DNA from: Gigaspora rosea | Lineage: Eukaryota > Glomeromycota > Glomeromycetes > Diversisporales > Gigasporaceae | NCBI GenBank assembly: GCA_003550325.1 | Contig: QKWP01000032.1 | Span: 228,941-292,940 of the forward strand | Length of the DNA: 64,000 nucleotides | Direction: 5' to 3' | Shown: positions 34,763-45,666 of the stretch, one piece after another | Position numbering within the stretch: position 1 is the first letter of the stretch | Layout of the letters: the number at the start of each line of letters is the position of its first letter | Program-made: the position numbers and the translations under genes | Notes under the pieces: model-generated | Told to the model about the DNA's origin: nothing | Seen by the model: the letters and a program-made list of their open reading frames with translations, nothing else | The model's database searches: none

Positions 34763-35452
34763 ATGGAATCTACCACTCTACAACCCAATACTATACTCGC
34801 TCTTCGAAACTTTCTTTCTATTTGGAGACAAGACCCTGCTGCCCAATACAATTTAGGAATTTTTAGTCAAAATGTAATCCTATGGGATGACCAAAATCCA
34901 GAACAAGTAATTGATGTTACCCCAAAGGAAGAAACAGAACCCCTTGTCGAACTTAATGAATTACTGCGACCATTTGATGAAGACATAGAAGCCCTCTTAT
35001 CTGAAAAACCGATTGAGAAACCTAAAGCGATGACTCCATTGCTAAAAGACTTGACCCAGACTCTTAACCCTCAAAAGACCACCCGAACGAATCCTTTTCT
35101 TCGAGAAACTTGGACCGCACAAGTTGATAAGATCCTACAAGACCTACCTAAGTTTAAACAATCTCGCCGAGGACAAAGACAGGCTGTTGAAGCCCATTAT
35201 TATTTGGGAACAATAATAGAGAAACAGACCGAACATAGAGACCAAATTAGAGAACAAATTCGAAAGGTAAAAGGAGACCGGAAAACTCAAGACATCTGGA
35301 AAGGAGCCCAGAGAATTAGAAAAATCTTCACAATTTGTCCCAAGGACTTAATGTACCAAACCAATTACCTTTCTGTGACCCAAGTGACTAAACTGAAAGA
35401 TGAAGTTTACACCGCTCTATTGGAAGAATTAGAGAAGGAATTTACGGAGTAA
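34763..35452 (+). CDS. ORF3 downstream of integrase, intact, 229 aa, unknown
   Basis: An unbroken ORF between pol and the polypurine tract, where some retroelements carry env or accessory genes. It is strongly charged and apparently helical: an N-terminal part with WRQDPAAQYNLGIF, an acidic middle (ELNELLRPFDEDIEALL), then a basic half (RRGQRQAVEAHYYLGTI, KVKGDRKTQDIWKGAQRIRK) and an acidic end (LLEELEKEF). No signal peptide, membrane segment, Cys cluster or recognisable domain is seen, so it is not an envelope glycoprotein. About 150 bases separate it from pol, so it would need its own start, perhaps a spliced or internal RNA. It is the only undamaged frame in this copy. With roughly 1.5 lesions per kb elsewhere, intactness over 690 bases could still be luck. 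Confidence 0.75.
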   Translation: MESTTLQPNTILALRNFLSIWRQDPAAQYNLGIFSQNVILWDDQNPEQVIDVTPKEETEPLVELNELLRPFDEDIEALLSEKPIEKPKAMTPLLKDLTQTLNPQKTTRTNPFLRETWTAQVDKILQDLPKFKQSRRGQRQAVEAHYYLGTIIEKQTEHRDQIREQIRKVKGDRKTQDIWKGAQRIRKIFTICPKDLMYQTNYLSVTQVTKLKDEVYTALLEELEKEFTE

Positions 35453-35460
35453 ATTTTCTT

Positions 35461-35473
35461 AAGGGGACGGAAA
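35461..35473 (+). promoter_or_regulatory. Polypurine tract
   Basis: AAGGGGACGGAAA, purine apart from one C, lies directly against the 3' LTR, the expected site for plus-strand DNA priming. Confidence 0.85.
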
Positions 35474-36282
35474 TGTTATAGAACGATAGTTTATTATATT
35501 ACCTTATTATTTTATTATTTCATTTTTATTATTATATTTTATTATTATATTGTATTATATTATTATCTTGAGAAGTTAGAATAGTTAATACCGCTTATAA
35601 CGCTTATACCGATTATAACGCTTATAACGATTATAACGCTTATAACGATTATCACGCTTATAACGCTTATAGCGCTTATACCGCTTATAACGCTTATGAC
35701 GCTTATAGCGCTTATACCGCTTATAACGCTTATGACGCTTATAGCGCTTATACCGCTTATAACGCTTATGACGCTTATAGCGCTTATACCGCTTATAACG
35801 CTTATGACGCTTATAGCGCTTATACCGCTTATAACGCTTATACCGTTTATAACGCTTATGTTGCTCTTGTAGATTATAGTATTTATCATTGTAAATCAAC
35901 GCTTATAACACTTATTCTAAAATGTATTTAAAGACACAGAATTTCCCTTAGTCAAACTAGACCAAGACACCCCACTTCTTCTCCTATTTATTATACATCT
36001 TGTACTGAGATTTCTTAGAAACAGAACCTAAGGATAGCCCTATCTTAGATTATTAATAAAGAAACTATTTATCTGAATAACACCAAGTTTATTATCAAGT
36101 AATAGTAAAATTGATAATTCCTCATTGAATACTATAAAGAACTGCCCTTAGAGAAGAGTATAATTTCTTACAGACTAAGGAATTATACCTACCTCTTGGA
36201 CACCGCTATAAACTGATAAAGGATCTCTGTAGCCGTGTCGTTGTTATAGTAAGGAGTAAAAGAAGGCCTCTCTACTGTAACA
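35474..36282 (+). repeat. 3' LTR (809 bp)
   Basis: Same ends as the 5' LTR. The nine-base array has 30 units (35,588-35,857) against 18 in the 5' LTR. The 12 extra units (108 bp) equal the entire length difference. Part of the array has become a higher-order repeat of four nonamers (36 bp). Confidence 0.97.
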
Positions 36283-37051
36283 CTAGCTTAATTACTTGAA
36301 ATTATAGGACTGCTTTTCTTAATTAACATGTGCTGTATCATAAGTTTAAAATTCATTCACAATTAGGGAAATATAGAATTCATGGATTAACTCAAAATAC
36401 AGAAACTGGATGATACATGATAGTAATCAATTTTAATAGTGATAAAAGAAATCTGTTAATGAAAATTGCGAATATTATAAATGATACAACACCTCTCTGG
36501 GCTAGTATCAATTGTGCGATTCTCTGAAAGTGGTCTAACAAATAACAAATGTTGACAAAAATATTTAAAAATGCATTAAAAAATTTTAACTTAGGCCTAC
36601 AACATTTGAAAAGTAATTAAATGGATTCCATTTAACAGATTAAAAAATATATAAGTCATTGAACAAAGAGGGTTTGGTAACATCAATTTGGTTAGATACT
36701 AAATGAATGGTCAAAGGTGATATTAGTATAGGTTATGTACATTTCGCAAAAAATGTGAAATTACTCTTAAAATGCTGTCTGGTCTCAAGCAATTTCTTCT
36801 AGATTTTTAAATGAGATAAGCTAAAAAAATAAATATTTATATCATAATAAACTTACTCTTATGTATAAAATGTTATTTGTTTAAAATATAAATTAGAGAG
36901 TAGTTAACTTGAAATATATGAGTTTGACACAGAATCACACCAATTTTATTCCCGGCCACTCAAGACCAAACTACTAGTAAATTTCTCAATAATCTAGTAA
37001 TCTCATAATGTTTTTTGGCTTGAGAGATTATTTTAATTTCAATAATAAAAA
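36283..37051. other. Intergenic DNA, no gene seen
   Basis: AT-rich flank of the retrotransposon. No ORF, RNA or bounded element recognised. Confidence 0.5.
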
Positions 37052-37348
37052 GGGAATTGCTATTCGCACCATGGATTTTTGCTATTCGCACCATCATTAC
37101 ACAAGATTTTCTATTTTTAGAATTTATGCACTTGTATTACACAAAGGCCCGGTGCATTATTTTTGCAAAAATAAATTTTGGTTACATACCGCTAATGTCG
37201 CGTAATATTACACAATATTAGTAGTGTGTAACCAAAATTATTTTTGCAAAAACAATGCACTGAGCCTTTGTATAATATAAGTGCATATATTATTTTGAAT
37301 TATAAAAATACAAATTCTTGTGTAACTATAGTGCAAATAGCAATTCCC
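37052..37348. mobile_element. MITE with 9-bp target duplication (Mutator-like)
   Basis: A 297-bp element with ends GGGAATTGCTATTCGCACC and GTGCAAATAGCAATTCCC, flanked by a perfect 9-bp duplication TAATAAAAA (37043-37051 and 37349-37357). Nine bases is the Mutator-superfamily signature. Inner inverted words include TTGGTTACA with TGTAACCAA. Related ends lie at 23292-24213 and 49616-51285. Confidence 0.88.
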
Positions 37349-37357
37349 TAATAAAAA

Positions 37358-37745
37358 TCGGTGACAAATATTGGCTAGCTGTATTGTTGACCTATAGAAA
37401 AACACAAAAGTGATCATAACCTATGATCCACCAATCCAAATTAAATAAAACTACCACCATTCGACTCAGCTCGCCGAGACGGTTCAAACGAGCTATAATT
37501 CGTCCCTGTACGACCTCTGGTTGCCAAGCTAGAAGTTGTCAAACATTTACTTCTATAGTTATTAATAGATCAGCAATTTGATTGGCTAGGGGATTGCTGC
37601 GGGCAAAATCGTAGATCTGACATATCTGAAAGATGTCATATTTATAGCTTATATTCTAGATATCTCCTTATATATTATATTTCTATTATTTATTACATAT
37701 ATTACATTTATACTAGTTATACTATATATTTTATTGGAGGTTGTT
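37358..37745. other. Intergenic, slightly less AT-rich
   Basis: Contains a stretch of more mixed composition (37,440-37,620) with no long ORF. I found no tRNA fold and no bounded element. Confidence 0.4.
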
Positions 37746-38044
37746 AAATATCACAGGTTCTATATCGCAGGTTAATATGATTGGCCAATTAGATCACAGG
37801 ATCTTGTATAACAACCTGAACGAAAAAGTAGGAAAATTTCAAAAAAAATTCAAAAATTTTAAATAACTTGAAATTTAATTATGTAAACTAGTCTTGGGCT
37901 TCTAATTAAAAGTTTTTAGTGCTTAATTTTGCATATATATATGGACTCTCTAACCTAATATTAATACTAGTTCGGACCCAAACCCTAACTAATAATCATT
38001 TTAATTTTTTTAAATATTAACCTGCGATATCACAACCTGCTAAA
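37746..38044. mobile_element. MITE with ATATCGCAGGTTAATAT subterminal repeats
   Basis: The left part TCACAGGTTCTATATCGCAG and the right part CTGCGATATCACAACCTGC are inverted repeats around an AT-rich interior. About 300 bp. The target duplication is not resolved. Confidence 0.6.
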
Positions 38045-38637
38045 TTTATCAAAATCCTATTTTATTAATAGTAGTTATAGTATATATTACTCATGTAAAA
38101 GATATTGACTATTACATTTGTAAAATTTCAAAAAGTATAAAAGTGGCCAATGTGGATCCCAAGTTCAACATCGAGTCTTCATACTCTTTCACTAATAAAT
38201 ACATTTATTTATTACATAAATTAAACAATTATTAGTATCCTCATATACTTCTAATTGTAGCCTCTTTCATAATTGCAAATTGCCTTAAATCTTCTTTGTT
38301 AAGTTTTATTAAAAAACGCCTTCCGACTTAGATATATCACAGTAACAAAGTGATGTTACACAAAGTGTTCACTGTCTAAGATCACTCTAGTTACCTACTA
38401 TCTTTGAAGAAGTAGATATGATAATAGTATTAAAACATTAGCTAGACTTAGAGCATTCTTAAGCAGCCTTTGCAATAATAATCGAAATATTCAAATACTA
38501 GAATGTATTTAAATGGCTATTAAAATTTAGTATTATAAATAGTCATTTTATAGTTAGCAAATAAGAATATACATATACTGCTAAAAATTTTTATATATAG
38601 ACAATATATTAAAACCAATATAAATATATATTATAAT

Positions 38638-39363
38638 GGGTGTGGCGCCTTAGAGAAGTGGTCAAGGTGTCACCCTCCAAGCGGCAGGTTGACAGTTCAA
38701 ATCCTACTGGTGACGTTTTGAAGTTAAATCTGCAGTCGTTAACTGTGGCTTATGAGCGGTTGGGCCCTAAACCTGTAACCTTGGTTCAACCATCTTGAAT
38801 GGGAGCCTGCAGGCGCAATGATATATGTGTTACATCGCAAATTCAAGGAACCGGAAAAAACCCACAAGAACCCGTTTGGCAAGACCCGAGTTTGGAGATA
38901 GTGAAAATCGGTCCTTATGGTATGCGCCAGAGAAAACGGATACTTCGATCGGAATGAACCTAATAAGGACAGGTAGCCTCAGTTACCAAATCCAGGCAAT
39001 GGTACATGTATGGGACATGGAAGGTGTTCCGGTAGGCTCTTGTGTGAGGGTAAAGTAGCCCTTAGGTCATCGATATCTAAAAGAGTTGTGGCCTACAACA
39101 TCTGCATTAAATGTAGTGCATCGGTAGTAATAGGAGGACCATGAACCAAAGGGTTTAAATAGACAATTCTCGTAGTTGGGTTGTAGGTATGGCAGCTAGT
39201 GTAGAACCTGCAGGCAGACTACTTAAATTAGGCACCAAAAGTGCACATGTGGCTAGTTGTATCCTCATTCATGTAACAAATATTACGTCACTATAACTCA
39301 TAATAAAATCCCGGTTATAGCACACAGCCCCTAAACTTAAAAAAAAAAAAAATATATATATAT
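38638..39363 (+). mobile_element. tRNA-derived SINE, ~720 bp, with 14-bp target duplication
   Basis: The first ~75 bases look like a class-II (Ser/Leu-like) tRNA. They carry a pol III A-box-like TTAGAGAAGTGGTCAAGG (about 38,649-38,666) and a B-box-like ACAGTTCAAATCC (38,691-38,703). The body is distinctly more GC-rich than the surroundings, has no meaningful ORF (the 77-codon frame at 38825 is chance), and ends in a 14-bp A-run followed by TA repeats. A perfect 14-bp duplication ATATATATTATAAT flanks it (38624-38637 and 39364-39377), as expected of LINE-mediated insertion. Unusually long for a SINE, so it may be a composite. Confidence 0.88.
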
Positions 39364-39377
39364 ATATATATTATAAT

Positions 39378-40256
39378 TTGAATATGAGAGTTAATTATGT
39401 ATTTAAACTTTATTTCAAATTGCTTTTTGATCTTATCATTTAATATCCAATAGAGTAGTAGATTGGGTTAAATAAGCTTTTAATTAAAGGGTTGGGTGAG
39501 CTCTAACTCTAACTAACAATGAATTGGCTATAACAAATAGTAAATTGATACGAGTAGTTTTTAAACTAATAGTTGGATTGGCTAAAACTAATGAGTAGGT
39601 TGGTATATGTAGTTTTTAAACTAATAGATGAGTTGTTAGGTGTTTTTAAACTAATGAGTAGATTGGCATTAGGCTATGATCTAGCAGGTATATTTTAATA
39701 TAGTAAATAGCTTAAACTAGCAAGTGTGTTTAGTTGGGTAAGCTTTATACTAATGGGTAGAATTTTAAGTTAAATAGTAAGTGTATATGAGTGATTTATA
39801 CTTACAAATAATTTTATTATAAGTAAATTTTAACTTGGTAGCTATAATATATAAAAAATCTTTATATTTACAAATCGAGATTTTCATTAATTAATTTGTA
39901 TTACAATTATTTAGTAAATATAGATCATTTTTTCTGATTGACTCACGAATTATAAAAAATTAGAAAAATGTATACTACTGCTTATTATCCATTTGTGCTA
40001 TTTATTTGAACTTGTACTCCTACAGTATGAATAACTATTTATTATAAGAGATGAATATAAAGATGTCACAAATATTTTATAATATTTAATTTATACAATA
40101 TTTTTTATTTAATGCTACAATAACATTTGGTTAACATCGATACATTAAATATAATTATATTGAATTGAGAAAATATTATTGTTTTGGCTTGGAAAACAAA
40201 AAAAAGCATAATTTTGTTAGCATTAATAATATGCTCATTTAACATACTAAATTATA
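39378..40256. repeat. Intergenic with a degenerate AAACTAATGRGTAGRTTGG repeat
   Basis: From about 39,480 to 39,780 the words AAACTAATGAGTAG and TTGG recur at irregular ~50-bp spacing. The rest is AT-rich with no gene. Confidence 0.45.
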
Positions 40257-40258
40257 TA

Positions 40259-42478
40259 CAGTCGACTAAACTTTATGTTCTGGAAGTTTTTGTTTGGTAT
40301 AGAGTAAGTTCGCTTTATAAAGTTTGCTCTCTATACTGAACAGTTTAGTATATAGAGCTAACCAATAAAATCATATGCATGTGATCAAGAATAAATTTTT
40401 TTTATGTAACAAAAGATTTATTCAATGTAAAAAACCATAAAAGCATAATATCAATATGCACAATTTAAATTACTAAATTAATAAAAAAAGATATATACAG
40501 TACATACGTACATACATATGTATATACACATATACAGTACAATAATTCAAAAAAAAACTTCTATTTGGGATGCTGAAAATAGTGATGGAGATCAACTTGT
40601 TTGAGATTTTTTACAATATTCAATCGAACACATTTGTATGATTTTCTTAAAATCTTTACTTCTTCTTTAATGCTACCAAACTCTGCACCTTGTTTGTATA
40701 AAAACCTTAAAGTTGTATTTTGCAAATTTCTGCTACTGTATTACTAACTTTTTCATGTTCAATAAATTCTTCATTTTCTTTTTCACCTTTTCTCCTTATT
40801 TTTACTTTCAACAATCTCCAAAATTTCTTCTTCGGTGAGCCCACCTTTAACCTCATTATCCTCAGCATGGATATATTCATATGTGGTAAGAAAATTGTTT
40901 GTTGATAAGCTTTTCCCAAGCTTTAATCAGTCCTTTAGCTAATTCTTTTTGTTTTTGAATACCCAAACCTGTTAAACTTCCTACGGGAGCATGTTCTTTC
41001 TCTTTCCGTTTTAAATATCGGGTTATTTAGTGTTTTGATTTCCATATCACTAAAAGTTTTTTTTAAATTTTTTAAAAAAAGTACTGGTAATTATCAATTA
41101 TTAAAAATTAATAAATGCATATTTTTAAGCCTTAGAGGTGTGAATATAATGCTGTAACTTGTTATTATAATACAGACTTTTTCGTAATTTATTATAATTA
41201 TAACAGGTTATGGCATTATTCTTATGCCTCTAATTTTACCATTAATAATTACCTGTCCTGTTCATGTTCAACAAGTTTTTTGGGTCATTATATGGAAGAA
41301 TACCAGTTTTTTTCTAGCAATTTCTAATAGTAATTGGTAATACCATAGACCACGCTTCAGCTGCATTGATTATTGTATCATAAATATTGTACGAAACTAT
41401 TTCTTTTACTGTTCCGTTTTGCATACTATCATATGCACTAATTCAGTTTTGAACAAAAAGACTTTTGTAGTGGTACTTGAACGAATTAATAATTCCTGTA
41501 TCACAGGGTTAAAGAATCGAGGTTGTATTTGCTAGAAGAAATTCTACTCGCAAACAGTTTAATTTTGCTTTCATTTTATCAGAAACAATATGCACTGGTG
41601 CATTATCGATTAAAAGTATGATTTTTCGATTGCTTAATTTCATTTGTTTGTTAAGCTTAAGGAGGAGTTCATTAAAAATATTAACTTGTATCCAAGCTTT
41701 TTGTTCCAGTAATAGTAAATAAGAAGATTAGTATGGTTAATATTTCATAAAGTACATGATGTTTTATTAGTATGAATAAAAACAAGTTTCATTTTTTCAG
41801 TTTCACTTGTATTCGTAGCATATAAAATTGATACACGTGACTTTTCTTTTTTGTGACCTGCTAATCTTGAACAAGCCAAAGTATATGAAGGTCTCATTTT
41901 CTAGTAAAGTCCAGTCTCATCAGCATTCCAAATATCATCAAAGTCATAGGATCAAAGTAGTACTTGTAAGGCAGTTCAGTCATTTTCTATTTGTTCTATA
42001 GAAGGTGCACTTGCAGATTCATCTTGTTTTTTAAATTGGCAGAGCCCATGACATTTTTTGAAACCAGTAAGCCAACTATCAGATTGGTGAAAATTATCAA
42101 TAAAAAAATGATCTGCAAAAAAACTTTGTCTTGGTCTTAAGAATATAACCATCAATATCCTGATTACTATTAAGTGTGTTGTCTATCCAAAGACCAAGGG
42201 CCTCTTCAAGATTTGGCCATTTTGGTTCGTGAAATTTTTTTACTTCGCTTTCTTCATCAGTCGTAATGGCTAACTAATAGTTTTTTTCTTTTAGAATATT
42301 TGTAATTGTAGACTTTCTGACCTGATACTTTTTTGCAAGATCTATATTTTTAATATTTGGATTTATTTTGGTTCAGTATAGCTAGCCTAAACTATTATAG
42401 AAAAATCCATTTTGCCAAATCAGGTTCACTATAATCTGATTTCAGTATAAACAGGTTCAATATAGAGAGAGTCAACTG
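40259..42478. mobile_element. Tigger/pogo-type DNA transposon, 2.2 kb
   Basis: Ends CAGTCGACT and AGTCAACTG are inverted repeats flanked by TA (40257-40258 and 42479-42480). The CTCTCTATATTGAAC and CTCTCTATACTGAAC words lie near the right and left ends in opposite orientation. CAGTNGACTCTC-like ends and TA duplication fit Tigger/pogo elements, in agreement with the minus-strand CENP-B-like transposase inside. Confidence 0.9.
40560..42370 (-). pseudogene. Tigger/pogo (CENP-B-like) transposase, broken
   Basis: Reading down the minus strand from ~42,360: a psq-type helix-turn-helix (IDLAKKYQVRKSTITNILKE); a CENP-B-type second HTH (KWPNLEEALGLWI) near 42,230; SAPSIEQIE near 42,000; then the DDE_1 core with WNADETGLY (first Asp, ~41,920), LLIDNAPVH (second Asp, ~41,600) and TSILQPCDTGIINSFK (third Asp, ~41,510). 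The C-terminus has an acidic YIHAEDNEV and EEEILEIVE region (~40,860-40,800). All three catalytic Asp codons survive. Stops (TAG in place of Trp after GLY, stops near 42,290, 42,100 and 41,270) and several frameshifts make it non-functional. The small ORFs 40707-40919 and 40720-40905 are fragments or shadows of it. Confidence 0.88.
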
Positions 42479-42501
42479 TATTAGTAAATCAATGCTAGAT
42501 A

Positions 42502-42850
42502 CAGTGCAGGACAGCATAAAACATCTAACGTCTATTAAGAAAACTTTAAAGTATTATAACTTCTTTAAAACAAGCTAAATCAAAAAACCCTCTGACAAAT
42601 TGATAGATTTTTAGATAAACTACATTTCTGTCAAAGAATTTTTTTATTTTTTATTTTAAAAAAGTTATAATGGATTAAAGTTTATATGAGTTCAAAAAAT
42701 TGGCGTTTAATATAAAAAAAAAGAAAATATATATAAATTTTTAACCAATCAAAATCAATTATACAAAATTAGCCAATCAGAATTGATTATACAAGCACCC
42801 AAAATTGGTGCCTATATGTATGATTGGATGTTTTATGCTGTCCCGCACTG
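42502..42850. mobile_element. TA-flanked MITE, CAGTGCAGGACAGCATAAAA ends
   Basis: A 349-bp element with ends CAGTGCAGGACAGCATAAAA and TTTTATGCTGTCCCGCACTG, flanked by TA (42500-42501 and 42851-42852). CAGTG start plus TA suggests a pogo/mariner relative. It lies 21 bases from the end of the Tigger element. Confidence 0.9.
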
Positions 42851-42852
42851 TA

Positions 42853-43396
42853 CTAAAAAAATTTTTTGATCTTGATCTAGATTATTAAATACTTCTCATT
42901 AAACAATATACCCAAAATTCCCAGTTGAAATGCATCAGAATCCTGGAACCAAAAAGAGCAATTTTGCTCAGATTTACTAAAATTTTACTAATAAAACCAT
43001 AGCCGTTCATTAAGTGAAAAATGCCAAGCTGTTAATTTTATTATAGAACCTACTACCTACTAGGTTAAATACCAATCTAAATTTGATCAGGAATTTTGGA
43101 AATTATTCTCATTAAATATTGAAATTTATATTTATTAAAATGATCTAGAAATCTAATCTAATTGATTTGGTCAAAAAACAAATCATTATTATGTATTAGA
43201 TCAGATCAACATACGTAAGTACTATACGTAACCAAGAGCTGATTTAATAGTAATACTATGATATAATGAATTAGAGGGGCATTATTAAATAATAATCAAA
43301 ATACGAAAGTAGTATGCAAAATAATAGTTCGAAAATAAGAGTAATTCAATTTAAGGTGAAAAATATATTTAAGGTGTATTGATTTATCAACAATTA
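42853..43396. other. AT-rich intergenic DNA
   Basis: No gene or bounded element recognised. Confidence 0.45.
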
Positions 43397-43588
43397 TTGT
43401 GGCAGTTTATGCTAAGATTGGCTTATGCTGAGAATTTAAATTAATTTATTATGCAATTATAAATTTTAGAGTGCTTTTTTAGAAGTGCTTTTTTTATAGT
43501 TTGGTTAGGATTTAGGGTTAATAAAAGAGTATATTGGATTTTAATAGTTATTATAAATTTAAATAGATCTTAGCACAAGCTGCCACAA
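43397..43588. mobile_element. MITE with TTA target duplication (Harbinger-like?)
   Basis: A 192-bp element with ends TTGTGGCAGTTTATGCTAAG and CTTAGCACAAGCTGCCACAA, flanked by TTA (43394-43396 and 43589-43591). A 3-bp TWA duplication is typical of PIF/Harbinger, but the ends are not the classic GGG start, so the superfamily is tentative. Confidence 0.7.
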
Positions 43589-44334
43589 TTATAATTTGCA
43601 AATCGATTTATAACACTTTGGAAAAAATGATTCTTACAGTATGTTCATTTATTTAAGACAATTAGAATCTAAGCTTTATTTGAAGCACAAAAAGGCGGTG
43701 CTTTTACACATTTTACATTATTAGGAGAAAGTTACAATCCTTATAAAATTACAATTTTTTTAAACTATGTTGTTTATGAAAATTACATTTTTATTATTGA
43801 ACTATACTTTTCTAATCTTTTACTAGTTACTCAACCCTTGTCTTTACAATTGTTGAGAATACTAATTCTCTCACTCTTCTAGTTGAATAATGAAAAATGA
43901 TCTCTCTGAAAAATTTTTTGGTTCGAACATTAGTTTGCTATACTTGGCTCTTATACTCCTTTGATTTCTTTTAGTGCCCATTTTCGTTTCTACTTGGTTT
44001 TGCGCCAATGTATGTGAACTTCCCAAGCTATTTGATTCTTTTGTTGCTGTATAGTTTATGTTTGATGCTATGCCTTTCAAGTGTAAATATAAAATTAATA
44101 GTTCGTTTTGTTTGGTTTGGACCACAATCTGGCCTTGTAATTTATAAAAATTTATTTTTTTATGTTCATATTGTTATATTGTATAACAATACTAATCCAA
44201 CAATTTGTAAAAGAGCAAATGTATGTATGACTCTTTTTTACTAAAAAAAATTGTTTTTTTTGTACCTTATGTCAATTGTATTACTTTACCAAATATATAT
44301 ATAGGTCACTTATATCTACTTCAACTAATACTTC

Positions 44335-45666
44335 TTACTGAGAAATGCTTTTACTTCTATAGTTGACTTACTGATACAAAAATGTACAAAAACGGAACAG
44401 CTAATCACTTTTTTGGACAAACAAGACTTAGATCTTAAGGAGCATCTTTTTTATGATCAAGAAATGGATAGTTTAGTCTTGCTTAGGTCAAACGTGAATA
44501 AGCTGATGCATGTTGGCATTAAATTAGGACTAGCTAAAAAAATTTATTGAAAAAATTAATAGCAAGAGCCAAGGTAAGTAGTACTACAACTGCATTCAAA
44601 TAGGACCCTGAAATATATATAGATAGGTCAGATTAATTATAGGGTTACTAAAAAAAAGATCTGCAGAAAAAACTTAAAAATAAGCACAAAATTACTACAA
44701 ATAAAAAAGATCTGCATAAAAAACCTCAAAAATAAGCAAACTCATACCTGACCTATCTATATATATTTCAGGTTTTATTCAAATATTCAAAATCTATACT
44801 ACTTTTTCTAAAATAATTTCATTTTACGTTATCAATATTTCTCACATTGTTTTTAAGTTTCCTAAACTTTGCCCTCTTTTCCTAAGATAAAATAAATATA
44901 ATATATAATCACATAATGGAAGAAAAAAGTTGATATTGTTTTACTCTCTTCAATTAATACGAATAAATTTCAATCTTTTCAAAAATTTACTAGAATCACT
45001 ATAGCATATGTAAGGTTTAAGCCTAAGAAAGATATAGAGCTCTATGAATGGTCTGACAACTACTTAGTTTAGCGAAAACGGATCCTTGAATATTTGAACA
45101 AACACCTTGGTCCAAAACTTCCTATTGATATTATTATTCTCAGCATTACTAACAATAAAGATCTTTTTAATATATATACCAATCTATTGCTTCCATTCAA
45201 TATCTGAGATTAATTTTAGTGAAAGAGAGTTACATTAAAGAAAAATCACCAATACCAGAATTCGTGTAGTTTTTGAATTCAAGAAAGCAGTAGAAGACTG
45301 TTATGCATATTAAACTATTTTGAAAATGTTTTTCATATAGCTTTATGTAAATGATAAGATTAAGATCTTCAGTATACTGACTGATCTGAAAAGTTAATGG
45401 AATATTTACTAGATAGGAAATGAAAAAAGTTATAACAATTACATTTTTATAATATAAAATTATTAGATTTGATTGCTCAGATAGCAAATGATTTAAATCA
45501 AATATTTAAAGCTATGCATATGCCTGGTTTGCCAAAAATTGAACGTATAAAGGTCAAACAACTTTATAATAATAGTGTGACTAACAATGACATCATGACA
45601 GATTTTATGAAAAAATGGTCAAAGATAAGAAACAAAGGCACGAAGTATACAAGGTTGTTACATTAA
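44335..45666 (+). pseudogene. SAM-domain protein pseudogene, first visible exon plus fragments
   Basis: An open stretch from 44335 encodes a sterile-alpha-motif-like domain: LITFLDKQDLDLKEH, then DQEMDSLVLLRSNVNKLM, then GIKLGLAKKI, matching the SAM pattern of five helices with the G-I-x-x-G-x-A-x-K-I last helix. After an A-run (one extra A) the frame continues as FIEKINSKSQ to a consensus splice donor (GTAAGT at 44574). MITE D lies 28 bases into the intron. Downstream coding-like fragments are 44,990-45,130 (AYVRFKPKKDIELYEWSDN, stop, then RKRILEYLNKHLGPKLP) and 45469-45666 (IAQIANDLNQIFKAMHMPG). SAM domains mediate protein-protein contacts. Start, full exon set and partner domains are not determined. 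Could instead be an expressed gene with sequencing errors. Confidence 0.5.
44602..44776. mobile_element. MITE, family 1 copy D, inside an intron
   Basis: A 175-bp copy, ends AGGACCCTGAAATATATA and TATATTTCAGGTTTT (right end slightly decayed), with a perfect 8-bp duplication ATTCAAAT (44594-44601 and 44777-44784). It lies just after the splice donor of the SAM-like exon. Confidence 0.9.

Larger units (their letters stand above)
26809..36282 (+). mobile_element. Ty3/gypsy LTR retrotransposon, complete but damaged (9.5 kb)
   Basis: Two LTRs (26809-27509 and 35474-36282) begin TGTTATAG and end CTGTAACA. They are flanked by a 4-bp duplication CTAG (26805-26808 and 36283-36286). The order Gag, protease, cysteine-rich module, RT, RNase H, integrase places it in Ty3/gypsy (Metaviridae-like). 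A third ORF follows integrase. Outside the minisatellite, I count roughly 14 substitutions, mostly transitions, between LTRs over about 540 aligned bases, so the insertion is moderately recent. ORF1 has seven in-frame stops and pol has several frame changes, so this copy is not autonomous. Confidence 0.97.

Noticed and set aside
34763..35452. ORF3 as a retroviral-type envelope gene
   Set aside because: No signal peptide, no transmembrane segment and no cysteine pattern; only its position resembles env.
38638..38710. Functional tRNA gene at the start of the SINE
   Set aside because: A and B boxes are recognisable, but the acceptor stem does not close and the sequence continues into the SINE body and A-tail.
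38825..39058. 77-codon ORF in the SINE
   Set aside because: The element has a tRNA-like head, A-tail and target duplication. The ORF is short, has no motif and begins inside the body.
43871..44244. Two overlapping ORFs on opposite strands (84 and 78 codons)
   Set aside because: Neither has recognisable features or splice support, and each is within chance length for this region.
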